This document shows positions 10,082 through 18,229 of a stretch of 21,432 nucleotides of DNA, in pieces. Each line of letters opens with the position of its first letter. The stretch's first letter is position 1. A program made the translations under genes and the position numbers. Below the pieces are notes generated by a model. The model was not told the origin of the DNA and did no database searches. It worked only from the letters and a program-made list of their open reading frames with translations. The stretch lies in contig JAUXGM010000020.1 in assembly GCA_030622125.1 (NCBI GenBank), positions 1 through 21,432 on the forward strand, written 5' to 3'. Source of the stretch: a bacterium (GTDB lineage: Bacteria > AUK180).

Positions 10082-11984
10082 GGATTATGAAATTATTGAA
10101 AAGATTGCCTCAGGGGGAATGGCAGATGTTTATAAAGCAAAAAAGATAGGTATCCGGGGATTTACAAAAATATTTGCAATTAAAGTAATAAAGGAAAAGA
10201 TCAGTGCCGATCCTAAATTAAAAAGTATGTTCGTTCAGGAGGCGGAACTTTCATCAAATCTCATTAATCCAAATATTGTTCAGATATTTGAACTTGGTGA
10301 AGATAAAGACAGGCTTTTTATTGTAATGGAATATATTCATGGTAAAAATCTAAAAGAGGTAAACAAATTTATAGGTTTTCAAAATATTAAATGGGAAATG
10401 TCCGCATATATAATACTCAAGAGTGCCATTGCACTTTTTTATGCCCATTCATTAAAAGATAATTATGGGAATAAGATTGGGATCGTTCACAGAGATGTAT
10501 CACCACAAAATATTATGGTAACCTTTAACGGAGATGTTAAGCTGGCTGATTTCGGTATTGCAAAGGTTGAGAATAAGGGAGAAACGGATAAAAATATACT
10601 CGTCGGTAAATACCCATATATGTCTCCCGAACAAACAAGAGGTGATAACTTAGATTATCGGTCGGATATATTTTCCCTTGGAATAGTATTTTATCAATTA
10701 CTTACGGGAAAATTACCGTTCATCGGAACAAACGGCAGTGAAGTTATACGAAGTATCAGGAACCATATCCCCGAACCACCATACAAGATAAAAAAAACAA
10801 TTCCCGTTGAAGTATCCAACATAATTATGAAATGTCTTGAAAAAGAACCTGATTTCAGGTATAAAACCACTATGGAAGTTGCAAAAGCACTTGAAAAATT
10901 TGTTCCCAATGTAATTGCAATATCCGATGAATTGGGACGACTTCTTCTTGAAAAATATACTATGAATCTGAGTAACAATCTTTCAGAGAAGCAAATTGAT
11001 ACAAAACATCCAAGCTCTGATACTGAAATAACCGATACAATAACATCATTGTTGGGACTGCTTAGAGAAAACCCGAATAATGTTGAATATTTAGAGAAGA
11101 TCGGAGTTGCTTATGCATTTCAGGGAAATTATGAAAAAGCAATGGAATACTACACACGAGGGCTTGCTGAAAACGATAGTAATTTTATGATCCGATTTAG
11201 ATTGGCTCAATTATTTATTAGAGAAAAGGATAAATATGATTTTTCTCATCAGTATAATATTTTAAAAAAACTTGAACCTAAAAACCCTCTTTTAAATCTT
11301 TTGGAACTTCAACATCAAATTGCTTATAAAAAATGGGATGATGCAGAAAAAGATATAAAAAAACTTAAGAATGATTTTCAAGATAATGTTGATTTCCTTC
11401 TTCTTGAATCGGAATTTTTCTCTCATAAAAAGAAATACACAAAGGTTATAAATAATTACATAAAAATTGCCGAGATTGAACCCGAATACTATTTTTTTAA
11501 GGAAAAAGCAAGGAATCTTGTAGAAGATATGTATAGTTCTATTTTTGATGGAGGTAAAACTACTACGGCAAAGAAACAAACCAAAAAAGTAGAAAGCAAA
11601 ATTCATCGCAAAGCACTTGTTATTGATGACGATAAAAATATGCGAATATTTCTAAAAATTATACTTACCGATCTGGGGTTTTCGGTAGATGTTGCTAAAA
11701 ATGCATTTAATGTGGAAAAATTACTTGAACTTCATGATTACAACTTCATAGTATTAGATATTCTCATGCCCGGGCAGAACGGTTTCAACCTTTTAAAGGA
11801 ACTAAAGAAAAAAAATTTAATTTCGGAAAAGATGATCATATTTATGATATCGGGTGTCTATAAAACCACAAAATTTAAACTTATGGCACATGATTTAGGT
11901 GTAGTTGAATATATTGAGAAGCCGTTTGCCGCACCAAAATTTACCAAATTAGTAAGAAAATATTTAAATGTATCCGTTAATTGA
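10065..11984 (+). CDS. Soluble Ser/Thr kinase-TPR-response-regulator receiver fusion
   Basis: A 639-residue protein with three modules. Residues of about 7-275 are a Hanks-type kinase with all key residues: ASGGMADVY, K40, E59, HRD 142-144, DFG 162-164, PYMSPEQ. Residues of about 335-490 hold TPR-like helices; the clearest is YLEKIGVAYAFQGNYEKAME. Residues of about 514-636 are a CheY-like receiver with the acidic pair D521-D523, phospho-acceptor D565 in LDILMPG, the MISG switch residue and the conserved Lys in EKPF. No membrane span is seen, so it is cytosolic, unlike the PEGA kinase upstream. Receiver domains take phosphate from histidine kinases, so this protein may join two-component and Ser/Thr signalling. 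Its start lies inside the wecA-like gene and its end overlaps the recombinase gene by 17 nt. Confidence 0.95.
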   Translation: MNRKIKDYEIIEKIASGGMADVYKAKKIGIRGFTKIFAIKVIKEKISADPKLKSMFVQEAELSSNLINPNIVQIFELGEDKDRLFIVMEYIHGKNLKEVNKFIGFQNIKWEMSAYIILKSAIALFYAHSLKDNYGNKIGIVHRDVSPQNIMVTFNGDVKLADFGIAKVENKGETDKNILVGKYPYMSPEQTRGDNLDYRSDIFSLGIVFYQLLTGKLPFIGTNGSEVIRSIRNHIPEPPYKIKKTIPVEVSNIIMKCLEKEPDFRYKTTMEVAKALEKFVPNVIAISDELGRLLLEKYTMNLSNNLSEKQIDTKHPSSDTEITDTITSLLGLLRENPNNVEYLEKIGVAYAFQGNYEKAMEYYTRGLAENDSNFMIRFRLAQLFIREKDKYDFSHQYNILKKLEPKNPLLNLLELQHQIAYKKWDDAEKDIKKLKNDFQDNVDFLLLESEFFSHKKKYTKVINNYIKIAEIEPEYYFFKEKARNLVEDMYSSIFDGGKTTTAKKQTKKVESKIHRKALVIDDDKNMRIFLKIILTDLGFSVDVAKNAFNVEKLLELHDYNFIVLDILMPGQNGFNLLKELKKKNLISEKMIIFMISGVYKTTKFKLMAHDLGVVEYIEKPFAAPKFTKLVRKYLNVSVN

Positions 11985-12864
11985 TGAGTTTCAAAGATAT
12001 TTAAAGATTCAACGGAATTATTCCAGTAATACGGTAAGAGCGTATACAGCAGATCTTACAATGTTTATAGAATTTCTAAAAAAAAGAAATACTAAGATCG
12101 ATCTAAAAACCGTTACCCATTACCAGATCCGCTCCTATCTTTCCTATCTTGTAAAATCCGGTTTAGCAAAGACATCAATATTAAGAAAACTTTCAACGCT
12201 CAGGAGCTTTTACAATCATTTGATAAGGGAAGGCGCCACCACTTTTAATCCGGTGAATGCAATTATTTCACCTAAAAAACCAAGACATCTTCCGCAATTT
12301 TTTAATGTAGAGGAAATTACGGATATTATTGAAAATATTGAAGTAAAAGATCTTAAAACTGCAAGGAACAGAACTATTTTTGAACTTTTTTATTCAACGG
12401 GCTTTAGAATATCGGAGCTAACGAAACTTCAACATAGAGATATTGATTTTATTTCTGAAATTATCAGGGTATTTGGAAAAGGTTCCAAGGAAAGAATAGT
12501 TCCTTTTGGAAGTTTTGCAAAAAATGCGTTACAGAAATATTACGAATATAAAAAGGAAGCAGGTATTCCAACTGATGATAATAGTTTTGTCTTTGTAAAT
12601 TTAAGAGGAAATCCAATAACGGTAAGAGGTATTAGAATGATAGTTGATGATCATTTGATAAAAATGGCTAAAAAAAATGGAAAATCGGCACATACATTAA
12701 GGCACAGTTTCGCAACTCACTTAATGAATGGAGGAGCAGATATAAAGTTAGTTCAAGAATTGCTTGGACATGTCTCTCTTTCAACAACGCAAATATATAC
12801 ACACCTTTCAACCGCTCATTTAAAAGAGGTCTATAAAAAATCCCATCCAATGGAAAAGGAATGA
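11968..12864 (+). CDS. Tyrosine recombinase, XerC/XerD type
   Basis: Site-specific recombinase of the Xer type, which resolves chromosome dimers at dif with a partner. The 298-residue length is that of XerC/XerD. An N-terminal SAM-like core-binding domain (QRNYSSNTVRAYTADL) is followed by the catalytic domain with all six active residues at Xer spacing: R147 (TGFRISEL), K171 (GKGSKER), H242 and R245 (HTLRHSFATHL), H268 (LLGHVSL) and nucleophile Y277 (IYTHLS). The sequence does not let me choose XerC over XerD. It shows no sign of being a mobile integrase: no attachment site, phage gene or composition change is nearby, and it is embedded in the gene train, overlapping the kinase by 17 nt and the next gene by ATGA. 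Confidence 0.94.
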   Translation: MYPLIDEFQRYLKIQRNYSSNTVRAYTADLTMFIEFLKKRNTKIDLKTVTHYQIRSYLSYLVKSGLAKTSILRKLSTLRSFYNHLIREGATTFNPVNAIISPKKPRHLPQFFNVEEITDIIENIEVKDLKTARNRTIFELFYSTGFRISELTKLQHRDIDFISEIIRVFGKGSKERIVPFGSFAKNALQKYYEYKKEAGIPTDDNSFVFVNLRGNPITVRGIRMIVDDHLIKMAKKNGKSAHTLRHSFATHLMNGGADIKLVQELLGHVSLSTTQIYTHLSTAHLKEVYKKSHPMEKE

Positions 12865-13694
12865 AAAAAATATTTTTGACTGCACCATCATTTGCTCTGG
12901 ATAAAAAAAATACATTGGATCAGATCAAGATCTTAAGAAATCATTTTGATATAGTTTATCAAAATGATATTTTTGATAAATGGTATAAATTCGCAGGAAC
13001 AGAGGAAAGACGAATAGATGAATTAAACAATGCTATTAGATCGGATGCCGATATCATCTGGGCGATCAGGGGGGGTTATGGTGTCAGTCAGATCCTCAGT
13101 AAGATAGATTTTAGATCAGAGAAGAAAAAGGTTTTTATTGGTTTCAGTGATTTCAGTGCTATTGGTTCTATTGCAATTAAATTCGGTCATAAATTTATAT
13201 ATGGACCGATGTTATTTACATTTAATTATCAAAAGTCGGGGACAAAAACATTATTTAAACTACTTAACGGAGATGGAAAAACACGAGAATATAGATTACC
13301 ATATAAAAAAAATTTGAATGGATATGCTTCGGTTTTCTGTTTGAAATTACTTGTGAATCTTCTTGGCACTCCCTTTGAACCGAAATTTAAAAGGAACACA
13401 ATTCTTTTTCTTGAGGATGTTGGAGAACGAGCGTATGCGATAGATAGGGATCTGATGCAATTATACCATTCCTATTTGTTAAAAAATGTTAAAGCAATTT
13501 TTTTTAATTTTGTAAATGTCTATAGGGAGAATGATATTGACCTAAAAGAACATATCAAGAAGGTATTTTATGATAAGGATCTCTTTTGGGGATTGAAATT
13601 CGGTCATTCACAAAAATTCATTCCTATTATATACGGTGAAAGAGTGGAGATAAAAAATGAAAAGATTATTTTTTACGATAATTTTATTTATTGA
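12861..13694 (+). CDS. LD-carboxypeptidase, peptidase family S66 (LdcA-like)
   Basis: Serine peptidase that cleaves the L,D bond to the terminal D-Ala of tetrapeptide muropeptides, usually in cytoplasmic cell-wall recycling. At 277 residues it is slightly short for the family, and it has no signal peptide. Visible family features are the N-terminal TAPSFA, AGTEERRIDEL, AIRGGYG, and IGFSDFSA with nucleophile S96. Later come IYGP, FLEDVGERAYAIDRDLMQL with E185, and FGHSQKFIPIIYGERV with H249. These three residues fit the Ser-Glu-His triad of LdcA. Homologues of the MccF branch cleave microcin instead, but no antibiotic-related gene is nearby. It fits the cell-wall theme set by the OmpA domain at the other end of the cluster. 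The next gene starts 38 nt before its stop. Confidence 0.9.
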   Translation: MKKIFLTAPSFALDKKNTLDQIKILRNHFDIVYQNDIFDKWYKFAGTEERRIDELNNAIRSDADIIWAIRGGYGVSQILSKIDFRSEKKKVFIGFSDFSAIGSIAIKFGHKFIYGPMLFTFNYQKSGTKTLFKLLNGDGKTREYRLPYKKNLNGYASVFCLKLLVNLLGTPFEPKFKRNTILFLEDVGERAYAIDRDLMQLYHSYLLKNVKAIFFNFVNVYRENDIDLKEHIKKVFYDKDLFWGLKFGHSQKFIPIIYGERVEIKNEKIIFYDNFIY

Positions 13695-14931
13695 TCTATT
13701 GATATTTTCAGAGGTCTTTATTCCGATGGATATTACTCAAAATGATCATTTAAAAGCCTACGGTGCGGTCTATAATTTTCTCAGGAATGTTGGAGGCAAG
13801 ATTGAATGGGTATTGAATTATAAGGGTGGCAGTTTTATTGTTCCCGATTGTATCTTTATAAGAGAATATTGCAAGACGCGCAAGATTATATATAAACTTA
13901 TTGGTTCCGAAGAAATAGCAGCCATTAAGCAAACGGTAAGTGAGAACAATATGGAGATAGTATACCTTGAAAAAGCAGCTAAAATCGCAGTATTTACGGC
14001 ACTTACATTAGGAAAAGAAACAATAATGTCGGAAGAACCGTGGGACGATGCGGTAATTCTTGTATTAGAATATGCGGAGATCCCTTATGATAAGATATAT
14101 ATTGATGATATATTGAACGGGAAACTGAAGGATTATGAATGGATACATCTTCATCATGAGGATTTTACGGGACAATATGGGAAATTTTATAAATCCTTCA
14201 AAACAGCAAGCTGGTATATTGCACATAAGAGATGGCTTGAAATAAAAGCGAAAGAAAGAGGATTTAACGATGTCCCTACACTTTTAAAAAAGGTTGCGGT
14301 TAATATTGCCAAGTATGCCTCAAACGGTGGATTCTTATTTGCGATGTGTTCTGCAACCGACACAATAGACATTGCACTCTCTGCATTAAAAACAGATATT
14401 GTACCACCTGAATTTGACTATACACCGATAGATCCCGATTATGCTTCAAGGTTAAATTTTGCTGTTTCATTTGCTTTTAGTAATTTCAATTTGATAACAA
14501 ACCCTAATATATACGAGTTTTCTGATATTGATGTTTCAAATTACAATGTTCCGCCTGAATCCGGAAAGGAAGATTTTTTTCTCTTTGATTTTTCTGCAAA
14601 GCAGGACCCGATACCGACAATGCTTTGTCAGAACCATCAAAAATTAATACATGGGTTTATGGGACAGACATCAACATTTAATATGAGAACAATAAAGGAT
14701 TCCGTTGTTATAATGGGGTATCTGAAAGATATGAAACGGGCAAAATATTTATACGGCGGTTATGGTAAGGGTTTTTTTACATTCTATGGAGGGCACGATC
14801 CTGAGGATTATGCACACAGAATAGGTGATCCTCCAACCGATGTTTCTAAATACAAAAATTCTCCAGGTTACCGTTTGATATTGAATAATATCCTCTTCCC
14901 CGCAATGCGGAAGAAGAAGATGAAGACATGA
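13657..14931 (+). CDS. Secreted, possibly GATase-1-like protein of the type labelled 'asparagine synthetase B'
   Basis: A 424-residue protein with a signal peptide (MKRLFFTIILFIDLLIFS). Its opening FIPMDITQNDHLKAYG resembles, from memory, a Bacteroidota-type secreted family labelled 'asparagine synthetase B'. None of the domains of that enzyme is present: no N-terminal Cys nucleophile and no synthase PP-loop. Two segments look instead like a class I glutamine-amidotransferase or ThuA-like fold. One is GGFLFAMCSATD, with C231 at a nucleophile-elbow-like position. The other is GKGFFTFYGGHDPED near the C-terminus, with H380 and E383. I therefore infer a periplasmic hydrolase or binding protein of that fold; the substrate is unknown. 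Start ATG 13657 has GGAG 7 nt upstream, inside the end of the carboxypeptidase gene. It is the last gene of the + strand train, and no clear terminator follows. Confidence 0.72.
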   Translation: MKRLFFTIILFIDLLIFSEVFIPMDITQNDHLKAYGAVYNFLRNVGGKIEWVLNYKGGSFIVPDCIFIREYCKTRKIIYKLIGSEEIAAIKQTVSENNMEIVYLEKAAKIAVFTALTLGKETIMSEEPWDDAVILVLEYAEIPYDKIYIDDILNGKLKDYEWIHLHHEDFTGQYGKFYKSFKTASWYIAHKRWLEIKAKERGFNDVPTLLKKVAVNIAKYASNGGFLFAMCSATDTIDIALSALKTDIVPPEFDYTPIDPDYASRLNFAVSFAFSNFNLITNPNIYEFSDIDVSNYNVPPESGKEDFFLFDFSAKQDPIPTMLCQNHQKLIHGFMGQTSTFNMRTIKDSVVIMGYLKDMKRAKYLYGGYGKGFFTFYGGHDPEDYAHRIGDPPTDVSKYKNSPGYRLILNNILFPAMRKKKMKT

Positions 14932-14992
14932 AAACAGGAAATAAGTAAAACAATATAAAACTCCGTTACTAACAAAAGAGGGACATTACCGA

Positions 14993-15027
14993 ATACAATT
15001 GACAATGGACAATGGACAATTGACAAT
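14993..15027. repeat. Tandem heptamer repeat (TGACAAT / GGACAAT)
   Basis: Four consecutive 7-mers read TGACAAT, GGACAAT, GGACAAT, TGACAAT at 15000-15027, preceded by a degenerate fifth unit, ATACAAT (14993-14999). The pattern resembles short tandem heptamer repeats found between genes in cyanobacteria and Bacteroidota-like genomes. Confidence 0.8.
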
Positions 15028-15044
15028 GAAAAAAAGACAAATAC

Positions 15045-15217
15045 AAACTCAGAAAACAAGCGGGACGCACCTAAACATCAGAGGTACTTCCCCCGATTAG
15101 TCGGTTCGTATTCGCTCACTCCGAACAATTTCGGAGTTCTTTAATTCATAAGGTAGGGGGACACAGTCTTGGGACACACGATGCAAGCAACGTATGTCCC
15201 GCTTGTTTTCTGAATTT
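15045..15217. mobile_element. Possible MITE-like element with 18-bp perfect terminal inverted repeats
   Basis: TCAGAAAACAAGCGGGAC at 15049-15066 is the exact reverse complement of GTCCCGCTTGTTTTCTGA at 15196-15213. Extending outward gives 21 of 22 matching bases (15045-15066 and 15196-15217). The enclosed segment of about 170 bp encodes nothing and contains one of the 54-bp direct repeats. I see no target-site duplication, so a decayed element or a long-range RNA stem is equally possible. Confidence 0.4.
15086..15139. repeat. 54-bp direct repeat, copy 1, containing a perfect 8-bp hairpin
   Basis: It starts ACTTCCCCCGATTAG and ends TTCGGAGTTC, and matches copy 2 at 15297-15350 in 52 of 54 bases. 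Inside it, ACTCCGAA (15118-15125) and TTCGGAGT (15130-15137) form a perfect stem around a 4-nt loop, and CCGA-TTAG-TCGG forms a smaller one. Confidence 0.9.
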
Positions 15218-15296
15218 AATATTTTTTTACCAACCTCTAACCTTTCACCCCGCACCAAATTGGTGCTGGGCATGCCTCCAACCTCTGTTTTTGGTA

Positions 15297-15350
15297 ACTT
15301 CCCCCGATTAGTCGGTTCGTATTCGCTCACTCCAAACACTTTCGGAGTTC
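15297..15350. repeat. 54-bp direct repeat, copy 2
   Basis: Second copy, 211 bp from the first and ending 10 bp before the gdhA stop codon. The two differences from copy 1 fall in the hairpin: one in the left arm, one in the loop. The arm change turns a G-C pair into a mismatch in a + strand RNA but leaves a G-U pair in a minus-strand RNA, the direction of gdhA transcription. Confidence 0.9.
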
Positions 15351-15360
15351 GCTCATTAAC

Positions 15361-16709
<1,349 letters not shown>

Positions 16710-16744
16710 AATATTGCTTACTAATTTGCAAATGATTATTTTGG

Positions 16745-16772
16745 ATTATACAACTTTAAATTTTAAAGTCAA
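16745..16772 (-). promoter_or_regulatory. gdhA promoter (sigma70 type) with palindromic spacer
   Basis: On the minus strand, TTGACT (16772-16767) and TATAAT (16750-16745) are separated by 16 bp, close to the housekeeping consensus and about 47 nt upstream of the gdhA start codon. The spacer carries an 8-1-8 inverted repeat, ACTTTAAA-T-TTTAAAGT on the + strand (16753-16769), which overlaps three bases of the -35 box. It could be an operator. The -35 box begins 9 bp after the tldD stop codon, so gdhA can be controlled separately from the upstream genes. Confidence 0.8.
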
Positions 16773-16780
16773 GAGGGAAA

Positions 16781-18220
16781 TTATTCTTTCGGCAACATTG
16801 AGATATTTTTAAATCTTGCCGGTGATACTCCGTGAGAAAGGTGCATTATTTGCCCCGGTTCGCCTTTCCCGCAATTAAAAGTTCCATAAAAATTCCATTC
16901 TTCCGGTCCACATATTCTATCGCAGGAACGCCAAAATTCTGAAGTAATTCCATAGTAAGTCGGTTCCTTTACAATATGTTTTATTTCACCATTTTCGATT
17001 TTCCATCCTATCTCCGTTGTGAATTGAAAATTATTTCGATTATCATCGATAGACCATGTCTTTGTAAAATCCAGTAAATACCCATTTTCGGTATCTTTGA
17101 TCAGATCTTTTAATGTTCCTTCGCCTGGTTCGATACAGATATTCGTCATCCTAATAAGAGGCACATCGGAGGCGTCGGATGCCTTCATATTTGAACTTGG
17201 TTTAAGTCCCAATTTGTCTGCTGTAAATCTTGATGTTTGAAGATCAACAAGTTTTCCATTTTTTATCAGATCAACCCTTCTTGCAGGAATACCCTCATCG
17301 TCAACGGGGTTATATCCAATCGCTCGTTTATCACTTGAATCGGTATAGATATTTAAAATATCAGATCCGTATCTAAAATCCCCGATCATTTCGGGTTTTA
17401 TGAATGTTTTCCCTGCATAAGATATTTCCATTCCAAATATTCTATCTGCCTCTGTGGCATGTCCGACCGATTCGTGTAATTGAAGAGCAAGATGTCCGCC
17501 TACAATAATAATATCCGATTTTTTTTCTGTAACGGTAGGTGCATCCAAAAGATCGACTGCTTCCTTTACTATTTTTTCACTATTTTCCTCAAATCTATAT
17601 TTTTTAAGCACCTCAAATCCACCTCGTTGTCCCGGCATATGCCCGGGAAATGTTCGAGTTTGAACCCCGTTCTTACCGGCTGCCATAACGAACATTACAG
17701 GGCTTGTATCGTATAATAATGTATCCACAAATGTCCCTTCCGTATTCGCATACATCTTGTATTGTCTGTAAAAATTAACAGCAGCATAAGAATGGACTAT
17801 CTTTGGATTTTGAGTCAATTTCTTTGCAATATTGCCTACAAAATTAACCTTTTCTTCAATATCCATTTCAAATGGATCCTCTTTTGGTTTGAATTCATAA
17901 CTTATAATAGTTGGAGATACTACTTTGTATTTTATCTTATCCCATTTGAATCTGCTTCCTTCCTTTGCACTTTCCATAGCATTTTTTATAAGTTTGTCAA
18001 CAACGGATTCATCTACTTTGGAGGATGCTGCAAATCCCCATGTTCCGTTTATCAGTACTCTAATTCCGATTGCAGTGTTCCCTATACTACTTGAAACGCT
18101 TTTTAAACTTCCTCTTTCAAAAAATATACCTTCATTGTCTGTTTTTGTAAAACGAACATCTGCAAAATCTATCTCCGGAATATTCAACTTATTTATTATT
18201 TTTTTTATTAGTTCTTTCAT
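16781..18220 (-). CDS. tldD: Zinc metalloprotease subunit TldD
   Basis: Catalytic subunit of the TldD/TldE (PmbA) heterodimeric protease, known for processing microcin B17 and CcdA and for cutting unfolded peptides threaded into the cavity. The 479-residue length is typical. The zinc site is HESVGHATEAD, with H249, E250 and H254. Later family marks are DDEGIPARR, the ...NCGKGEPGQ segment with C450, and SHGVSPARF near the end. Start ATG 18220 has GGAG 6 nt upstream, and the pmbA stop lies 9 nt before it, so the two subunits are cotranscribed with pmbA first. No modified-peptide (RiPP) precursor or cyclase gene is seen nearby, so a general proteolytic or maturation role is more likely than a toxin-specific one. 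Confidence 0.95.
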   Translation of the reverse strand: MKELIKKIINKLNIPEIDFADVRFTKTDNEGIFFERGSLKSVSSSIGNTAIGIRVLINGTWGFAASSKVDESVVDKLIKNAMESAKEGSRFKWDKIKYKVVSPTIISYEFKPKEDPFEMDIEEKVNFVGNIAKKLTQNPKIVHSYAAVNFYRQYKMYANTEGTFVDTLLYDTSPVMFVMAAGKNGVQTRTFPGHMPGQRGGFEVLKKYRFEENSEKIVKEAVDLLDAPTVTEKKSDIIIVGGHLALQLHESVGHATEADRIFGMEISYAGKTFIKPEMIGDFRYGSDILNIYTDSSDKRAIGYNPVDDEGIPARRVDLIKNGKLVDLQTSRFTADKLGLKPSSNMKASDASDVPLIRMTNICIEPGEGTLKDLIKDTENGYLLDFTKTWSIDDNRNNFQFTTEIGWKIENGEIKHIVKEPTYYGITSEFWRSCDRICGPEEWNFYGTFNCGKGEPGQIMHLSHGVSPARFKNISMLPKE

Positions 18221-18229
18221 TTTTATCTC

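Larger units (their letters stand above)
14932..15360. other. Repeat-rich non-coding gap between convergent gene groups
   Basis: This 429-base stretch has no convincing gene. It is more GC-rich in patches than the surrounding coding DNA and is a mosaic of short repeats: tandem heptamers (14993-15027), an inverted-repeat-bounded segment (15045-15217), two 54-bp direct repeats, a doubled GGGACACA (15158-15178), CCAACCTCT twice (15230, 15278), TTACCAA/TTGGTAA (15227-15233 and 15291-15297) and the palindrome GCACCAA-A-TTGGTGC (15252-15266). No hairpin here is followed directly by a T-run, so termination of the two converging transcripts is not explained by a classical intrinsic terminator. Confidence 0.75.

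Noticed and set aside
11968-12864. XerC/D gene as the integrase of an island, integron or phage
   Set aside because: It has the normal Xer length and residues and lies inside an overlapping gene train, with no attachment repeats, cargo or composition shift.
13657-14931. True asparagine synthetase B
   Set aside because: A signal peptide is present, while the N-terminal Cys amidotransferase and the ATP-binding synthase motifs are absent.
15097-15339. 80-codon open frame on the minus strand in the repeat-rich gap
   Set aside because: It runs through both the MITE-like segment and a 54-bp repeat, has no ribosome-binding site and no recognisable domain; it is best explained as open frame created by repeats.
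15000-15350. CRISPR array
   Set aside because: Only two copies of the 54-bp repeat exist, 211 bp apart, and the heptamers have no spacers; no cas gene is present.
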